This document shows positions 46,547-54,870 of a stretch of DNA of 64,000 nucleotides, in pieces; position 1 is the stretch's first letter; each line of letters starts with the position of its first letter. The stretch is from Bremerella alba (GTDB lineage Bacteria; Planctomycetota; Planctomycetia; Pirellulales; Pirellulaceae). The position numbers and the translations under genes were made by a program. Where the stretch lies: positions 124,001 to 188,000 of the forward strand of contig NZ_JABRWO010000003.1 of NCBI RefSeq assembly GCF_013618625.1, written 5' to 3'. The notes beneath the pieces were generated by a model. It ran no database searches. It saw only the letters and a program-made list of their open reading frames with translations, and was not told the origin of the DNA.

Positions 46547-47398
46547 TTAACTATCCGAATCAGCTTGGGGGGCATCGTCGCGGCCGATCGCGGTTGAATC
46601 GGGGGTCTTGTGAAACGGTAGCAGCAGCATGCCTGGCAGTTGTTCCACCTGAGACTGGTCGCGGTATTCGTTGAGCCCGATGTCCATTTTGTCGTGACCT
46701 AGTTCCGGCTGGTCGCGGTAGGTGCCGAGCAGGAAGTCCCACCACGGCAGGTTGAATCCGAAGTTGCTGTTCGTTTCGCGGCGTATAACGGAATGGTGAA
46801 CGCGATGCATGTCCGGCGTTACCACCACGCACCGTACGATGCGGTCGAGCCAAACGGGAAGCGACACGTTGCTGTGGTTGAACATCGACGTGGCGTTTAA
46901 CAGTACCTCGAAAACGACGACCGCGATCGCCGGCGGCCCCAACACAACAACGACCGCTAGTTTGATGAGGGCCGATAGTAAGATTTCCAGCGTATGGAAT
47001 CGCAGCCCTGTCGTGACATCAAAATCGAGGTCGGCATGGTGCACCTTGTGAAGTCGCCAAAAGAGCGGGACCGCATGGAACATGACATGTTGCAAGTAAA
47101 TGGCCAGATCAAACACCAGAACGGCCAAGAAGATTTCGACCCACAGTGGCCAGTCGATCAGGTAGAGAACACCCCATTCTCGCGACTCGGCAAACAGGGC
47201 CGCGGCCACGGCGGTGATCGGCAGGACGATCCGGGCGGCAATCGTGTTGATGACGATCAACGCTAGATTACTAAACCAGCGAGACGTTTTGGCCACCTTC
47301 AACGCGCGGCGTGGTGCGAAGAGTTCCCATGCTGCCATCGCGATTAATACGCTCAGAAAGCAGGTAAGCCGGACGATCATCTCGACGTTGGGAGACAT
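46547..47398 (-). CDS. Sterol desaturase / fatty acid hydroxylase family membrane protein
   Basis: About 283 residues from the ATG at 47398 (a GTG at 47413 is possible and would lie 2 bases from the preceding stop). Four or five membrane helices surround the di-iron His motifs: HVMFH (H-x3-H), LHKVHH (H-x2-HH), and DMHRVHH near the C-terminus, the normal set for the family. The enzyme hydroxylates or desaturates a lipid chain using oxygen. It directly follows the arsenosugar glycosyltransferase gene, with no room for a promoter. A role in the lipid part of an arsenolipid is suggested by position only. Confidence 0.87.
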   Translation of the reverse strand: MSPNVEMIVRLTCFLSVLIAMAAWELFAPRRALKVAKTSRWFSNLALIVINTIAARIVLPITAVAAALFAESREWGVLYLIDWPLWVEIFLAVLVFDLAIYLQHVMFHAVPLFWRLHKVHHADLDFDVTTGLRFHTLEILLSALIKLAVVVVLGPPAIAVVVFEVLLNATSMFNHSNVSLPVWLDRIVRCVVVTPDMHRVHHSVIRRETNSNFGFNLPWWDFLLGTYRDQPELGHDKMDIGLNEYRDQSQVEQLPGMLLLPFHKTPDSTAIGRDDAPQADSDS

Positions 47399-47414
47399 AC
47401 TCTCTTGCAGCACC

Positions 47415-48755
47415 TTAGGAGGATGACGCCGGTTTGCCGCGGTACCACGTTGCCAATCGCTGGGGCGAAATTCCGATCCGCCAGGCCAACACGATGGCTT
47501 GATTCAAGCAGGTTGTCTGCACGACGCCTCGTTTTTGCCAACGCCGTGCCGAGACGGTCATTGCATCATTGGCCAGCCCGATCGGGCCACGCTTGCGAAG
47601 CCGCTGCACAAATTCAAAATCTTCCATCAACGGCCAGTTACGAAAACCGCCTAGCTCGTAAAAAGTCTGCGAACGGAGGAACAGGCCCTGATCTCCGTAG
47701 GGGCGTTGAAGCATGCGCGAGCGAAGATTGGCCAGACGAGCCACCATCCGCAGCCCTGGCGTATCGTGGTCGATCTGCAGACGAAACGCCCCTGCGACGG
47801 CCTTGCCGCGTAGCATGTTCTGAATGATGTCGTCGTAGCGGACCGGCAGTTGGGCGTCGGCATGTAAAAACAGCAGCGTTTCGCCGCTCGCGATCGCCGC
47901 GCCGGCGTTCATCTGAATACCCCGACCACGATTGCATACGACCACCTTGGCTTGGTTCTCGCTGGCGATTTCGGCAGTGTCGTCGGTGCTTCCGCCATCG
48001 GCGACAATCACTTCCAGGTCCGACTCACTGACGCAGCGGCTACGCACGAATTGCAGTGTGTCGGCCAGGCGTTCTGCTTCGTTGAGCGTCGGAATCACGA
48101 TCGAAAGACGATTGGCTACCTCGCTGGGCAAAATGCCGTCGATCAATTGTGGTGTTGCGCGACATCGGACGAGGTCTTCTGGGGTGTCGATATCGGAAAG
48201 AGGGGCCAGCAGTTTTCGCTTTAAGCGAAGGGTGTCTATCTTCGTCAGCGTCTTCAAGAAAACCTCGGACGTTCCCCAGGGGATCTCTTGGAAAAGACTC
48301 GGCTGAGGCTTCTTCATGCCGATCAAGTAGTAGCCGCCATCCTCGGCCGGACCCACAACCACGTCGTGGTGCTCTAGCTGATAGGCTGCTTCTTCCAAGG
48401 TCGCCGCATCGAGTTGGGGACAATCCGCACCGATCACGATCACGCGATCCGCGTCGGTTTGAAATGCCGCGTCGATTGCATGCTGAAGACGTTCTCCCAG
48501 GCCTTGTCCTTGCTGAGGCATGTAGTCGATGCCGTCGCCGAACATGGCCTGCATGGCGGTGGCGTCCCTGCCGGCGAACTGCACTTGGACGACGCTTGGC
48601 ACACGCTTTCGAAACGTGCGCGAGGTATTGAGCGTCTGCGTGGTGAGTCGTTGTTGAAGCAGCGCGGCCCCTTCAGCACCCAACGCGGAAATCAACCGTG
48701 TTTTGGTGTTGCCTGGCTCGGGATAACGAGTGAAGACTACGAGCTGCGTTTTCAT
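47415..48755 (-). CDS. Fused arsenosugar glycosyltransferases (TIGR04282-TIGR04283 types)
   Basis: About 446 residues from the ATG at 48755, overlapping the arsS stop by 4 bases. Residues 1-205 are a TIGR04282-type transferase (VFTRYPEPGNTKTRL, VIVIGADCPQLDA, GPAEDGGYYLIGM). Residues 215-446 are a TIGR04283-type family 2 glycosyltransferase (LSIVIPTLNEAERLADTL, VIVADGGSTDDT, FLHADAQLP, GDQGLFLR). In many arsenosugar clusters these are two genes, so here they are a fusion. Together they would build or attach the sugar on the arsenic ribosyl unit. Substrate not shown by sequence. Confidence 0.9.
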   Translation of the reverse strand: MKTQLVVFTRYPEPGNTKTRLISALGAEGAALLQQRLTTQTLNTSRTFRKRVPSVVQVQFAGRDATAMQAMFGDGIDYMPQQGQGLGERLQHAIDAAFQTDADRVIVIGADCPQLDAATLEEAAYQLEHHDVVVGPAEDGGYYLIGMKKPQPSLFQEIPWGTSEVFLKTLTKIDTLRLKRKLLAPLSDIDTPEDLVRCRATPQLIDGILPSEVANRLSIVIPTLNEAERLADTLQFVRSRCVSESDLEVIVADGGSTDDTAEIASENQAKVVVCNRGRGIQMNAGAAIASGETLLFLHADAQLPVRYDDIIQNMLRGKAVAGAFRLQIDHDTPGLRMVARLANLRSRMLQRPYGDQGLFLRSQTFYELGGFRNWPLMEDFEFVQRLRKRGPIGLANDAMTVSARRWQKRGVVQTTCLNQAIVLAWRIGISPQRLATWYRGKPASSS

Positions 48756-49795
48756 GAGACGACCGCGCCTTGGCAGCTGGAACCATTTCCGGCCGTGCAT
48801 CCGAAGCAGTGTCTGCCGGTGGCGATGGTGCGGTGGGCCAGGGCATCCCAGTCCAGGTTTTCAATCCGGCGACTCGGGGCGGCAACGGGTAGTTCGAGCA
48901 TCTGATTGAAGTCGCAATCGTAGAGATTGCCCAGCCAGTCGACCGAGAGCATGGTGCGACACATGACGTGGGAAACGGTCTGCGGATTGAAGCTCTCGAC
49001 GAGCTTCCGCATGTAGGTTTCGTATTGGTCAGACTGAAGCAGGTCGTCTAGAAAGCGGCTGATGGGCAGGTTGGTAATGGTGTGCAGCTGGTTGAAGACA
49101 ATGTCGTAGCGAGACTTCAGTTCTCGGCGATAGGCGACTTCGAGTTCCGCTTGATTGGGCGGCAGCGAAGGACCGACCGGGTTGTAAACCAAGGTGAGCT
49201 GCAAGCCGCTATCGGCCTGGCCATAGCCCAGCGTGTTAAGAATACGCAGCGCATCGACCGACCGCTGAAAGACACCATCGCCGCGTTGGCTGTCGCAGTT
49301 GTCTTCCAGGTAACAAGGAAGCGAAGCGACGACCTCGACGCGGTGGTCGGCCAAAAACTGGGGCAGGTCGCGATAGCCGTTGGCGACCAGAATGGTCAAG
49401 TTGCAGCGATCGATGATTCTTCGATCTAACGCATGGGCTTGCTCGACGAGCCAGCGGAAGTTGGGGTTCATCTCCGGGGCACCGCCGGTGATGTCGAGCG
49501 TGGGAATGTCGAACCGTTTCAAAGCCGAGATGATCGCTTCGGCGGTCTCGCGGGACATGCTTTCACGTCGGTCGGGGCCCGCATCGACATGGCAATGCGT
49601 GCACGTTTGGTTGCAAAGCTTGCCGACGTTGATTTGGAGAACCTGCACGCCAGCGGCCTTGAGCAGCGGTAGTTTGTGCTGCGTGAGTGCATCGTCAAAG
49701 TGAGGGGCGTCTGGGACTTGGCTACCTTGCAGGATTTCACGTTGCGCCTGGGCCTGGGCAAGAGTACTTTGGCGTCTGACGAGTGATAGTTGCAT
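48752..49795 (-). CDS. arsS: Arsenosugar biosynthesis radical SAM protein ArsS
   Basis: 347 residues. The radical SAM cluster motif is CNQTCTHC (Cys61, Cys65, Cys68), followed by DITGGAPEMNPNF. The C-terminal half has extra Cys (CRTMLSVDWLGNLYDCDF, CFGCTAGNGSSC), which likely bind a second cluster or substrate. ArsS attaches the 5'-deoxyadenosyl group to dimethylarsenite-type arsenic to form the arsenosugar core. It lies between arsM and the glycosyltransferase fusion. Confidence 0.93.
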   Translation of the reverse strand: MQLSLVRRQSTLAQAQAQREILQGSQVPDAPHFDDALTQHKLPLLKAAGVQVLQINVGKLCNQTCTHCHVDAGPDRRESMSRETAEAIISALKRFDIPTLDITGGAPEMNPNFRWLVEQAHALDRRIIDRCNLTILVANGYRDLPQFLADHRVEVVASLPCYLEDNCDSQRGDGVFQRSVDALRILNTLGYGQADSGLQLTLVYNPVGPSLPPNQAELEVAYRRELKSRYDIVFNQLHTITNLPISRFLDDLLQSDQYETYMRKLVESFNPQTVSHVMCRTMLSVDWLGNLYDCDFNQMLELPVAAPSRRIENLDWDALAHRTIATGRHCFGCTAGNGSSCQGAVVS

Positions 49796-49864
49796 CGATT
49801 GGTGGCTTTCTCGGCGGTGGAAGATGTTGCGCTATCTTTTAAAGCAAGCGGTCGGCGCCGGTGC

Positions 49865-51025
49865 TTAGCAGCAATCATCTCCGCAGTCGCTAGGTGCTTC
49901 GGTGGTGGCATCGTAGTCCAGGCCTTTGCTTTGGCGAGGATGACGGCGGGCATTCCCCCGACAGGCAAAAGGCTCGGCATCGTCCAAGGGAATTGTTTCC
50001 CTGGGCTCGACGGCGTCAAACATCTCGGCGTAGGGCTCGGATTGAAGTAAACGAAACGTCTTGTCGCACACCGCCATCCGCTCGCCGCGATGGTAGGTGT
50101 GTCCATCGTCATCGTTGACTTTCGAGAAAGGCCCCCGGTAGATGACGGCCTGATTGCGTTCCAGGCAGGGACCTTGCTTTCCTTTATAGGCCATGACCGT
50201 CAAGGAGCGAAACTCGATTCCTTCGACAGTCTGCCAAGGCTCGGCTTGGCGTTTGACGATCTCGATCCCGTGGAAGCCTGCGTCGGCAAATGCGTTAAGA
50301 AATTCGTCTTCCCGAAACGCACCACTGATGCAGCCGGACCAAAGGTTCGGATCCTTTTTGAGCGACTCTGGTACACTTTCGTCACTGACGATGTCGCTAA
50401 TCGCCACGCGGCCGCCTGGACGAAGGACGCGAAACATTTCGGCAAACAACGGGCGTCGGTCGCTAAGTCGCACCAGATTCAAGACGCAGTTGGAAAGAAT
50501 GCAGTCCACCGAATCATTCTCGAGCAGCGGGTGCTCGCTACGAATTCTTTCAGTCGCATGCCGTAATGCATGGTAACTGTGCAGGTCACTTGCTGGCTGC
50601 GCGGCCAGGATTGTCGCAAGTTGGTCCAGGTCGAGTTGCAAATCTTGAATCATGCCGTTGCGAAACTCGACGTTTGCATAGCCAATACGCTCGGCGACGG
50701 TCGGAGCATGCTTCCGGGCGAGATGGAGCATCTCGGGATTGCAGTCGACGCCAATAACGCGCCCTTCCGGGCCCACCATCTGTGCCGAGATGAAACAGAG
50801 CTTCCCCCCTCCACTACCCAGATCAAGTACCGTATCGCCTATGCGAACAAACGGGGTGGGATCGCCGCAACCGTAGTCGCGCTCGATGACCTCGTCGGGG
50901 ATGACTTCTAAGAGCTTGGTATCGTATTGGACGGGACAACAGAGTGCCGCTTCGCGCTGTTGAGCGGCACCCGCATATCGCTGGGAAACGGCCTGGTCGC
51001 TATCAATGATTGGGGTAGTGGACAT
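49865..51025 (-). CDS. arsM: Arsenite S-adenosylmethionine methyltransferase ArsM
   Basis: 386 residues. SAM motif VLDLGSGGGKLCFISAQMVG (about 66-85). The three arsenic-binding Cys are visible: Cys53 in YGCGDP, Cys180 in SNCVLNL and Cys232 in SGCISGAF, the pattern of AS3MT. The last residues are DCGDDCC, a Cys-rich tail that may hold the metalloid or hand it over. The enzyme methylates arsenite to mono- and dimethyl forms that feed ArsS. No ArsR gene is near. Confidence 0.94.
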   Translation of the reverse strand: MSTTPIIDSDQAVSQRYAGAAQQREAALCCPVQYDTKLLEVIPDEVIERDYGCGDPTPFVRIGDTVLDLGSGGGKLCFISAQMVGPEGRVIGVDCNPEMLHLARKHAPTVAERIGYANVEFRNGMIQDLQLDLDQLATILAAQPASDLHSYHALRHATERIRSEHPLLENDSVDCILSNCVLNLVRLSDRRPLFAEMFRVLRPGGRVAISDIVSDESVPESLKKDPNLWSGCISGAFREDEFLNAFADAGFHGIEIVKRQAEPWQTVEGIEFRSLTVMAYKGKQGPCLERNQAVIYRGPFSKVNDDDGHTYHRGERMAVCDKTFRLLQSEPYAEMFDAVEPRETIPLDDAEPFACRGNARRHPRQSKGLDYDATTEAPSDCGDDCC

Positions 51026-51142
51026 GGTCGAGTTTCAAGGTCCCAGGGAGTATAGAGGCGTCTGATCAACGGTAGCTCGATCGAACGATGAGCCATGCGA
51101 CTGGCTTACCATTACCTAAGTTCTACTCAATTGCGACCGAGA

Positions 51143-52699
51143 TTACCGTGACCAGCTTAACCAACGTTGAAAAAGTGTTTTCACCCAAGGGGTTAGTCGT
51201 GTGCGGCTGTACTGATCGCCTAGCTTGCGAATAGCCTCGGTTTGCGTGGGATAGGGGTGGATTGTGCTGCCGACTTTGCTGAGTCCCAGCCCGTGGGTCA
51301 TGGCGAGAGTGATCTCGGAAATCATCTCACCGGCACTGGGGGCTACGATGGTGGCACCCACGATTTTGTCGGTCCCTTTTTTCACGTGAACTTTGACAAA
51401 GCCTTCGGTTTCACCTTCGAGGATCGCTCGATCGATGTCGGCGAAATGTTGCAAGTAGGTGTCGATGGCCACTCCCTTTTCTTTCGCTTGATGTTCGCTG
51501 AGTCCGACGTGGGCGACTTCCGGGGTTGTATAGGTACACCAAGGAATCACGAGATCGGTCCAGCGTTTACGGCCGAAAAAGAGGGCATTCTGGATCACTG
51601 CCCGGGCCATGAAATCGGCCGCATGGGTGAACTGGTAAGGAGAGCAGATATCACCGGCGGCGAAGATGTTGTTGTTGGTGGTTTGCAGGCGGTCGTTCAC
51701 CTGGACCCCCTTGTCGCTATAGTCTACGCCAACCGCTTCAAGGTTTAGGTTCTCGACATTTGGCTGACGACCAGTCGCGAGGAGAAGCTGATCCACCGTC
51801 GCCTGACGGCTTTCCCCGTTGGCTTTCCAACTGAGGTGGATGGGTTCGCCTGATTCGACTTTCAGGTCGGTCATGCCGTTTTGAATATCGACGCCGTCAC
51901 GCTGCATCGCCTGAGCGATCAGTGAACCGGCGTCTTCGTCTTCTTTCGGCAGCAGGTGCAATGAGCGTCCAAGCAGGGTGACCTGAGAGCCCAATAGCGA
52001 AAACGCTTGTGCCAGTTCGCACCCAATGGGGCCTGAGCCAACGACGCCCAATCGGGGTGGTAACTCGGTCAGTGAGAAGACACTTTCGTTGGTCAGGTAG
52101 TTGACTTGATCGAGCCCTGGGATGGCCGGAACGGCTGCCCGAGCCCCGGTCGCGATCACGGCCTTCTTAAAGCTGAGACGTGTGCCGTCGACTTCAATGG
52201 TTTGCGAGTCTATGAACTGCGCCTGGCCAAAATAGACATCGACGCCAAGCTTTTGAAATCGGTCGGCGGAATCGTTCTTGCTAATATCGGCTCGCAGGGT
52301 CCTCATCCGCTGCAAGACTTCGCCGAAATCGACAGATCCTTGCTGAGATGAGTTGACGCCGAATTGCCCGCTGCGGCGTTGATGCAAAACCATGCGCGCG
52401 GCGCTCACGATTCCTTTGGAAGGCACGCAGCCGACGTTCAGGCAATCGCCCCCCATCAGGTCGCGTTCGATCAGGGCGACTTTAGCGCCGAGGCCTGCGG
52501 CTCCTGCGGCGGTGACCAGGCCTGCCGTGCCTGCCCCAATTACTACCAGGTTATATCGCCCGGAAGGTTGCGGGGGCTTCCAGTTTGCCGGGTGCACATT
52601 CTCGACGAGCTTGCGATTGGCCGGGTCGTCCGGGCTTGTTTGAGGGAGCCTGGGAATGACGGCGTCTTGAAAGAAGTGCGGCCTGTCCTGGTGAGGCAT
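51143..52699 (-). CDS. FAD-dependent pyridine nucleotide-disulfide oxidoreductase, MerA-like
   Basis: 518 residues. A 45-residue leader is followed by the FAD fold (VVIGAGTAGLVTAAGA), the redox pair Cys86 and Cys91 in GGDCLNVGCVPSKG, an NAD fold (LGVVGSGPIGCELAQ) and the dimerisation domain with HPYPTQTEA. It lacks the N-terminal metal-binding domain and the C-terminal Cys pair needed by mercuric reductase, so a call of true MerA is not supported. Members of this group often occur with a VTT membrane protein, as here. It may supply thiol reductant for arsenic handling. Confidence 0.88.
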   Translation of the reverse strand: MPHQDRPHFFQDAVIPRLPQTSPDDPANRKLVENVHPANWKPPQPSGRYNLVVIGAGTAGLVTAAGAAGLGAKVALIERDLMGGDCLNVGCVPSKGIVSAARMVLHQRRSGQFGVNSSQQGSVDFGEVLQRMRTLRADISKNDSADRFQKLGVDVYFGQAQFIDSQTIEVDGTRLSFKKAVIATGARAAVPAIPGLDQVNYLTNESVFSLTELPPRLGVVGSGPIGCELAQAFSLLGSQVTLLGRSLHLLPKEDEDAGSLIAQAMQRDGVDIQNGMTDLKVESGEPIHLSWKANGESRQATVDQLLLATGRQPNVENLNLEAVGVDYSDKGVQVNDRLQTTNNNIFAAGDICSPYQFTHAADFMARAVIQNALFFGRKRWTDLVIPWCTYTTPEVAHVGLSEHQAKEKGVAIDTYLQHFADIDRAILEGETEGFVKVHVKKGTDKIVGATIVAPSAGEMISEITLAMTHGLGLSKVGSTIHPYPTQTEAIRKLGDQYSRTRLTPWVKTLFQRWLSWSR

Positions 52700-52712
52700 A
52701 AGGTTTTCCTGT

Positions 52713-53645
52713 TCACAATGCTTCGCGGGGATGCGTGTTGAGCCAGGCCTCGATCTGGTGAGAGTTTGCTACCAGCAATACCAGAAACAATACGAAACTA
52801 ACCAGTAGGATGGTACGTCCTACATACCTGGGCATTGGCTCTTTGGTTTCGGGTTGTTCCGGGGCGTCGGTCGATTTCGACTCGGTCTCTTTCGAATCGG
52901 AGACCTGACTTTTAATTTTCGAGCTGGCCAGGCGGGCAATATAGACACTTACCACGAGCGTCGCCGCCAAACCGATGCCCAGTAAAACCCATTCGGCCAG
53001 CGTGCGTTCGCGCTGCTCTCCGAGCGCCGCCCGCGTGATGTGCCCAAGGTAGACGTAAAGAAAGGTGCCCGGCAACATGGCCAGCCAGCTTGCGATCACA
53101 TAGGGCCAAAATCGAACAGAGGTCAGTCCGTAGAGATAGTTCTGCACGTTAAAGGGGATCGCTGGTGACAATCGCAACAAGGCGACGATCTTCCAGCCCC
53201 CTTCGCCGATGGCACTGTCGATCGCGGCGAAAAAGGGGTAGCGTTCTGCCCAATGAGCAACTCTGTCGCGTGCAGCATACCTCGCGATAAGAAAGCAGAG
53301 CGCCGCGCCGATGGTGGCACCGATCGAAACAACCACCGTACCGATGCCAAGCCCAAAAATGGCCCCTGCGAGTAAAGTAAGGATGGTGCCGGGAACGAAA
53401 AATACGGTGGCCACAATATAGGTCAACGTCAGCACCACCGGCCCCCAGATGCCCAGGGACGAGATCCAGTTCTCGAGTGACTTCAGCAGGTCTTGCGTGG
53501 GTAAGCTGCGAAATAAAAGAATCAGGCAGATCGCCCCAACGAGAATCGCGATCCAGCGAATACCGCGCAGCCATTTTGCTACGGGGTCTGCTAGATCGTT
53601 GTTCGAAGCATCGGAATTTGATTCGCGGTCGAGTTGGACGCTCAT
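52713..53645 (-). CDS. TVP38/TMEM64 (VTT/DedA-type) membrane protein
   Basis: 310 residues with about six membrane helices. The VTT core is at about 90-215 (FFVPGTILTLLAGAIFGLGIG, GATIGAALCFLIARY, FNVQNYLYGLTSVRF, LGHITRAALG), with cytoplasmic N-terminus. A charged linker and a last helix end the protein (LLVSFVLFLVLLVANSH). Such proteins act in lipid or small-molecule transport, or act with an attached disulfide oxidoreductase. It is 13 bases upstream of the MerA-like gene and the first gene of the arsenosugar operon. Confidence 0.9.
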   Translation of the reverse strand: MSVQLDRESNSDASNNDLADPVAKWLRGIRWIAILVGAICLILLFRSLPTQDLLKSLENWISSLGIWGPVVLTLTYIVATVFFVPGTILTLLAGAIFGLGIGTVVVSIGATIGAALCFLIARYAARDRVAHWAERYPFFAAIDSAIGEGGWKIVALLRLSPAIPFNVQNYLYGLTSVRFWPYVIASWLAMLPGTFLYVYLGHITRAALGEQRERTLAEWVLLGIGLAATLVVSVYIARLASSKIKSQVSDSKETESKSTDAPEQPETKEPMPRYVGRTILLVSFVLFLVLLVANSHQIEAWLNTHPREAL

Positions 53646-53848
53646 TCGTGACTTAGACGGAGTGCATCGGCAACCATTGGTTATCTTGGCGAATGCACTC
53701 TGGGATGGTTGATCAAAGGGACAACCCTAAAGTCTACCTGAACGGCGGTCTTGCACAGCGTGAAATCTCGAACACTTCACGCCGGACGGTAGCAAGAATC
53801 TAGCGGAATGACACAAGTCGGCCGCGTGTTTAATGGCCCATTAGCTAA

Positions 53849-54472
53849 CTAAACATTCCGCAGGCGGTCGAAGAAACCACGCACGGTCGATCCAAAGTGG
53901 TGATCGGCCTCGTGACGTTCGTGTTGCTGCTGAAAACTATCGAGCTCATGCAGGACACTCAGGCGGGTATGCTGATCTTCCAGGCAGATCGGTTGACCGG
54001 TGTGGTTCGATACGATGTGCTCGAGCGTTTGGCTATTGAGCTGGTTACGAGGAATGTGCACCTGACGAAAATCGGAACCCGAGCCACCGTTGGACGTTTG
54101 TTGCATGGGTGGTGCCAGGACCGGTGGGGGTGTTGGTAGGCCTTCTGGCGTTGTGCCAGGCGATGGGTTCGGGCTCCAATCCGGCGTTGGGCTTGCCGCA
54201 GGGGTGGGTACCTGATGAGCAGGATACGCCTCGTCATACGGAAGGTAGATTGCACCGGTGTAAAAGTCGACGGCAAATGCGACGACGCCGGGGACAAAAA
54301 AGAACAGCATCCCTAGTCCGTTGAACGCGGCGACCTTCCAGTCGATTTGATGGGTATGCGGTTGCCCAACTCGATCGGAATACATAATGGAACCGCAGCC
54401 GCTCGAGAACAAGGCTACCGGCGCCAGGGCCACCGGGGTCGTGAGAGTTTTCAGAAATTGTCGTCGCTGCAT
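53849..54472 (-). CDS. Hypothetical lipoprotein with Pro-rich centre
   Basis: 207 residues. The start MQRRQFLKTLTTPVALAPVA combines a Tat-like RRQFLK with a lipobox LFSSGC near residue 26, so it may be a Tat-exported lipoprotein. A hydrophobic segment follows at about 50-70 (FNGLGMLFFFVPGVVAFAVD). Residues 88-125 are rich in Pro, Thr and Ser. The C-terminal part is hydrophilic with several His (ERHEADHHFGS). No named family. Its strand is that of the arsenosugar operon but it lies 204 bases upstream of that operon's start. Confidence 0.75.
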   Translation of the reverse strand: MQRRQFLKTLTTPVALAPVALFSSGCGSIMYSDRVGQPHTHQIDWKVAAFNGLGMLFFFVPGVVAFAVDFYTGAIYLPYDEAYPAHQVPTPAASPTPDWSPNPSPGTTPEGLPTPPPVLAPPMQQTSNGGSGSDFRQVHIPRNQLNSQTLEHIVSNHTGQPICLEDQHTRLSVLHELDSFQQQHERHEADHHFGSTVRGFFDRLRNV

Positions 54473-54870
54473 TCTTTACTTCCTTGGCCAAATCAGTTCC
54501 GCAGGTTGTTGCGGAAGCGTTTGGTCGAAACGTCTTGCCCCAACAAGGGTATCGACTCTTAGGATTGTGCCAGTTGAATCGAATTTGAGGCCAGGATAAT
54601 CTCAGCAAACGTTCTTCCGATCAAGACTTAAACTCCCGAGAAAGGGTGTGTTTGGGGACCGATAAAAGCTCGTTGCTCCAAAGAGGAATGACGCGATAGC
54701 ACAATCATTTAAAGGTTCTAAGGAATAGTGCGTGATTTCGTACGCTGCGAGTTCACGTCGATCTTCGGCAAAGAGTCCGTGAGGCGCAGGTCGGGGTTTG
54801 AATGTTCGACGGCGAGAGAGTGTAATAGAGAATCTGCATTCGCCCGTTTCCCCCCTCATGGCCACGCATC
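54473..54870. other. Divergent intergenic region, no gene recognised
   Basis: 398 bases between the start of the lipoprotein (minus) and the start of the FAD oxidoreductase (plus). It should hold the promoters of both. A small hairpin, TTCCGCA with TGCGGAA (54497-54516), lies in the lipoprotein leader. Nothing else is evident. Confidence 0.45.

Noticed and set aside
51143-52699. Mercuric reductase call
   Set aside because: The redox Cys pair fits, but the N-terminal metal-binding domain and the C-terminal Cys pair are absent, and no mer gene is near.
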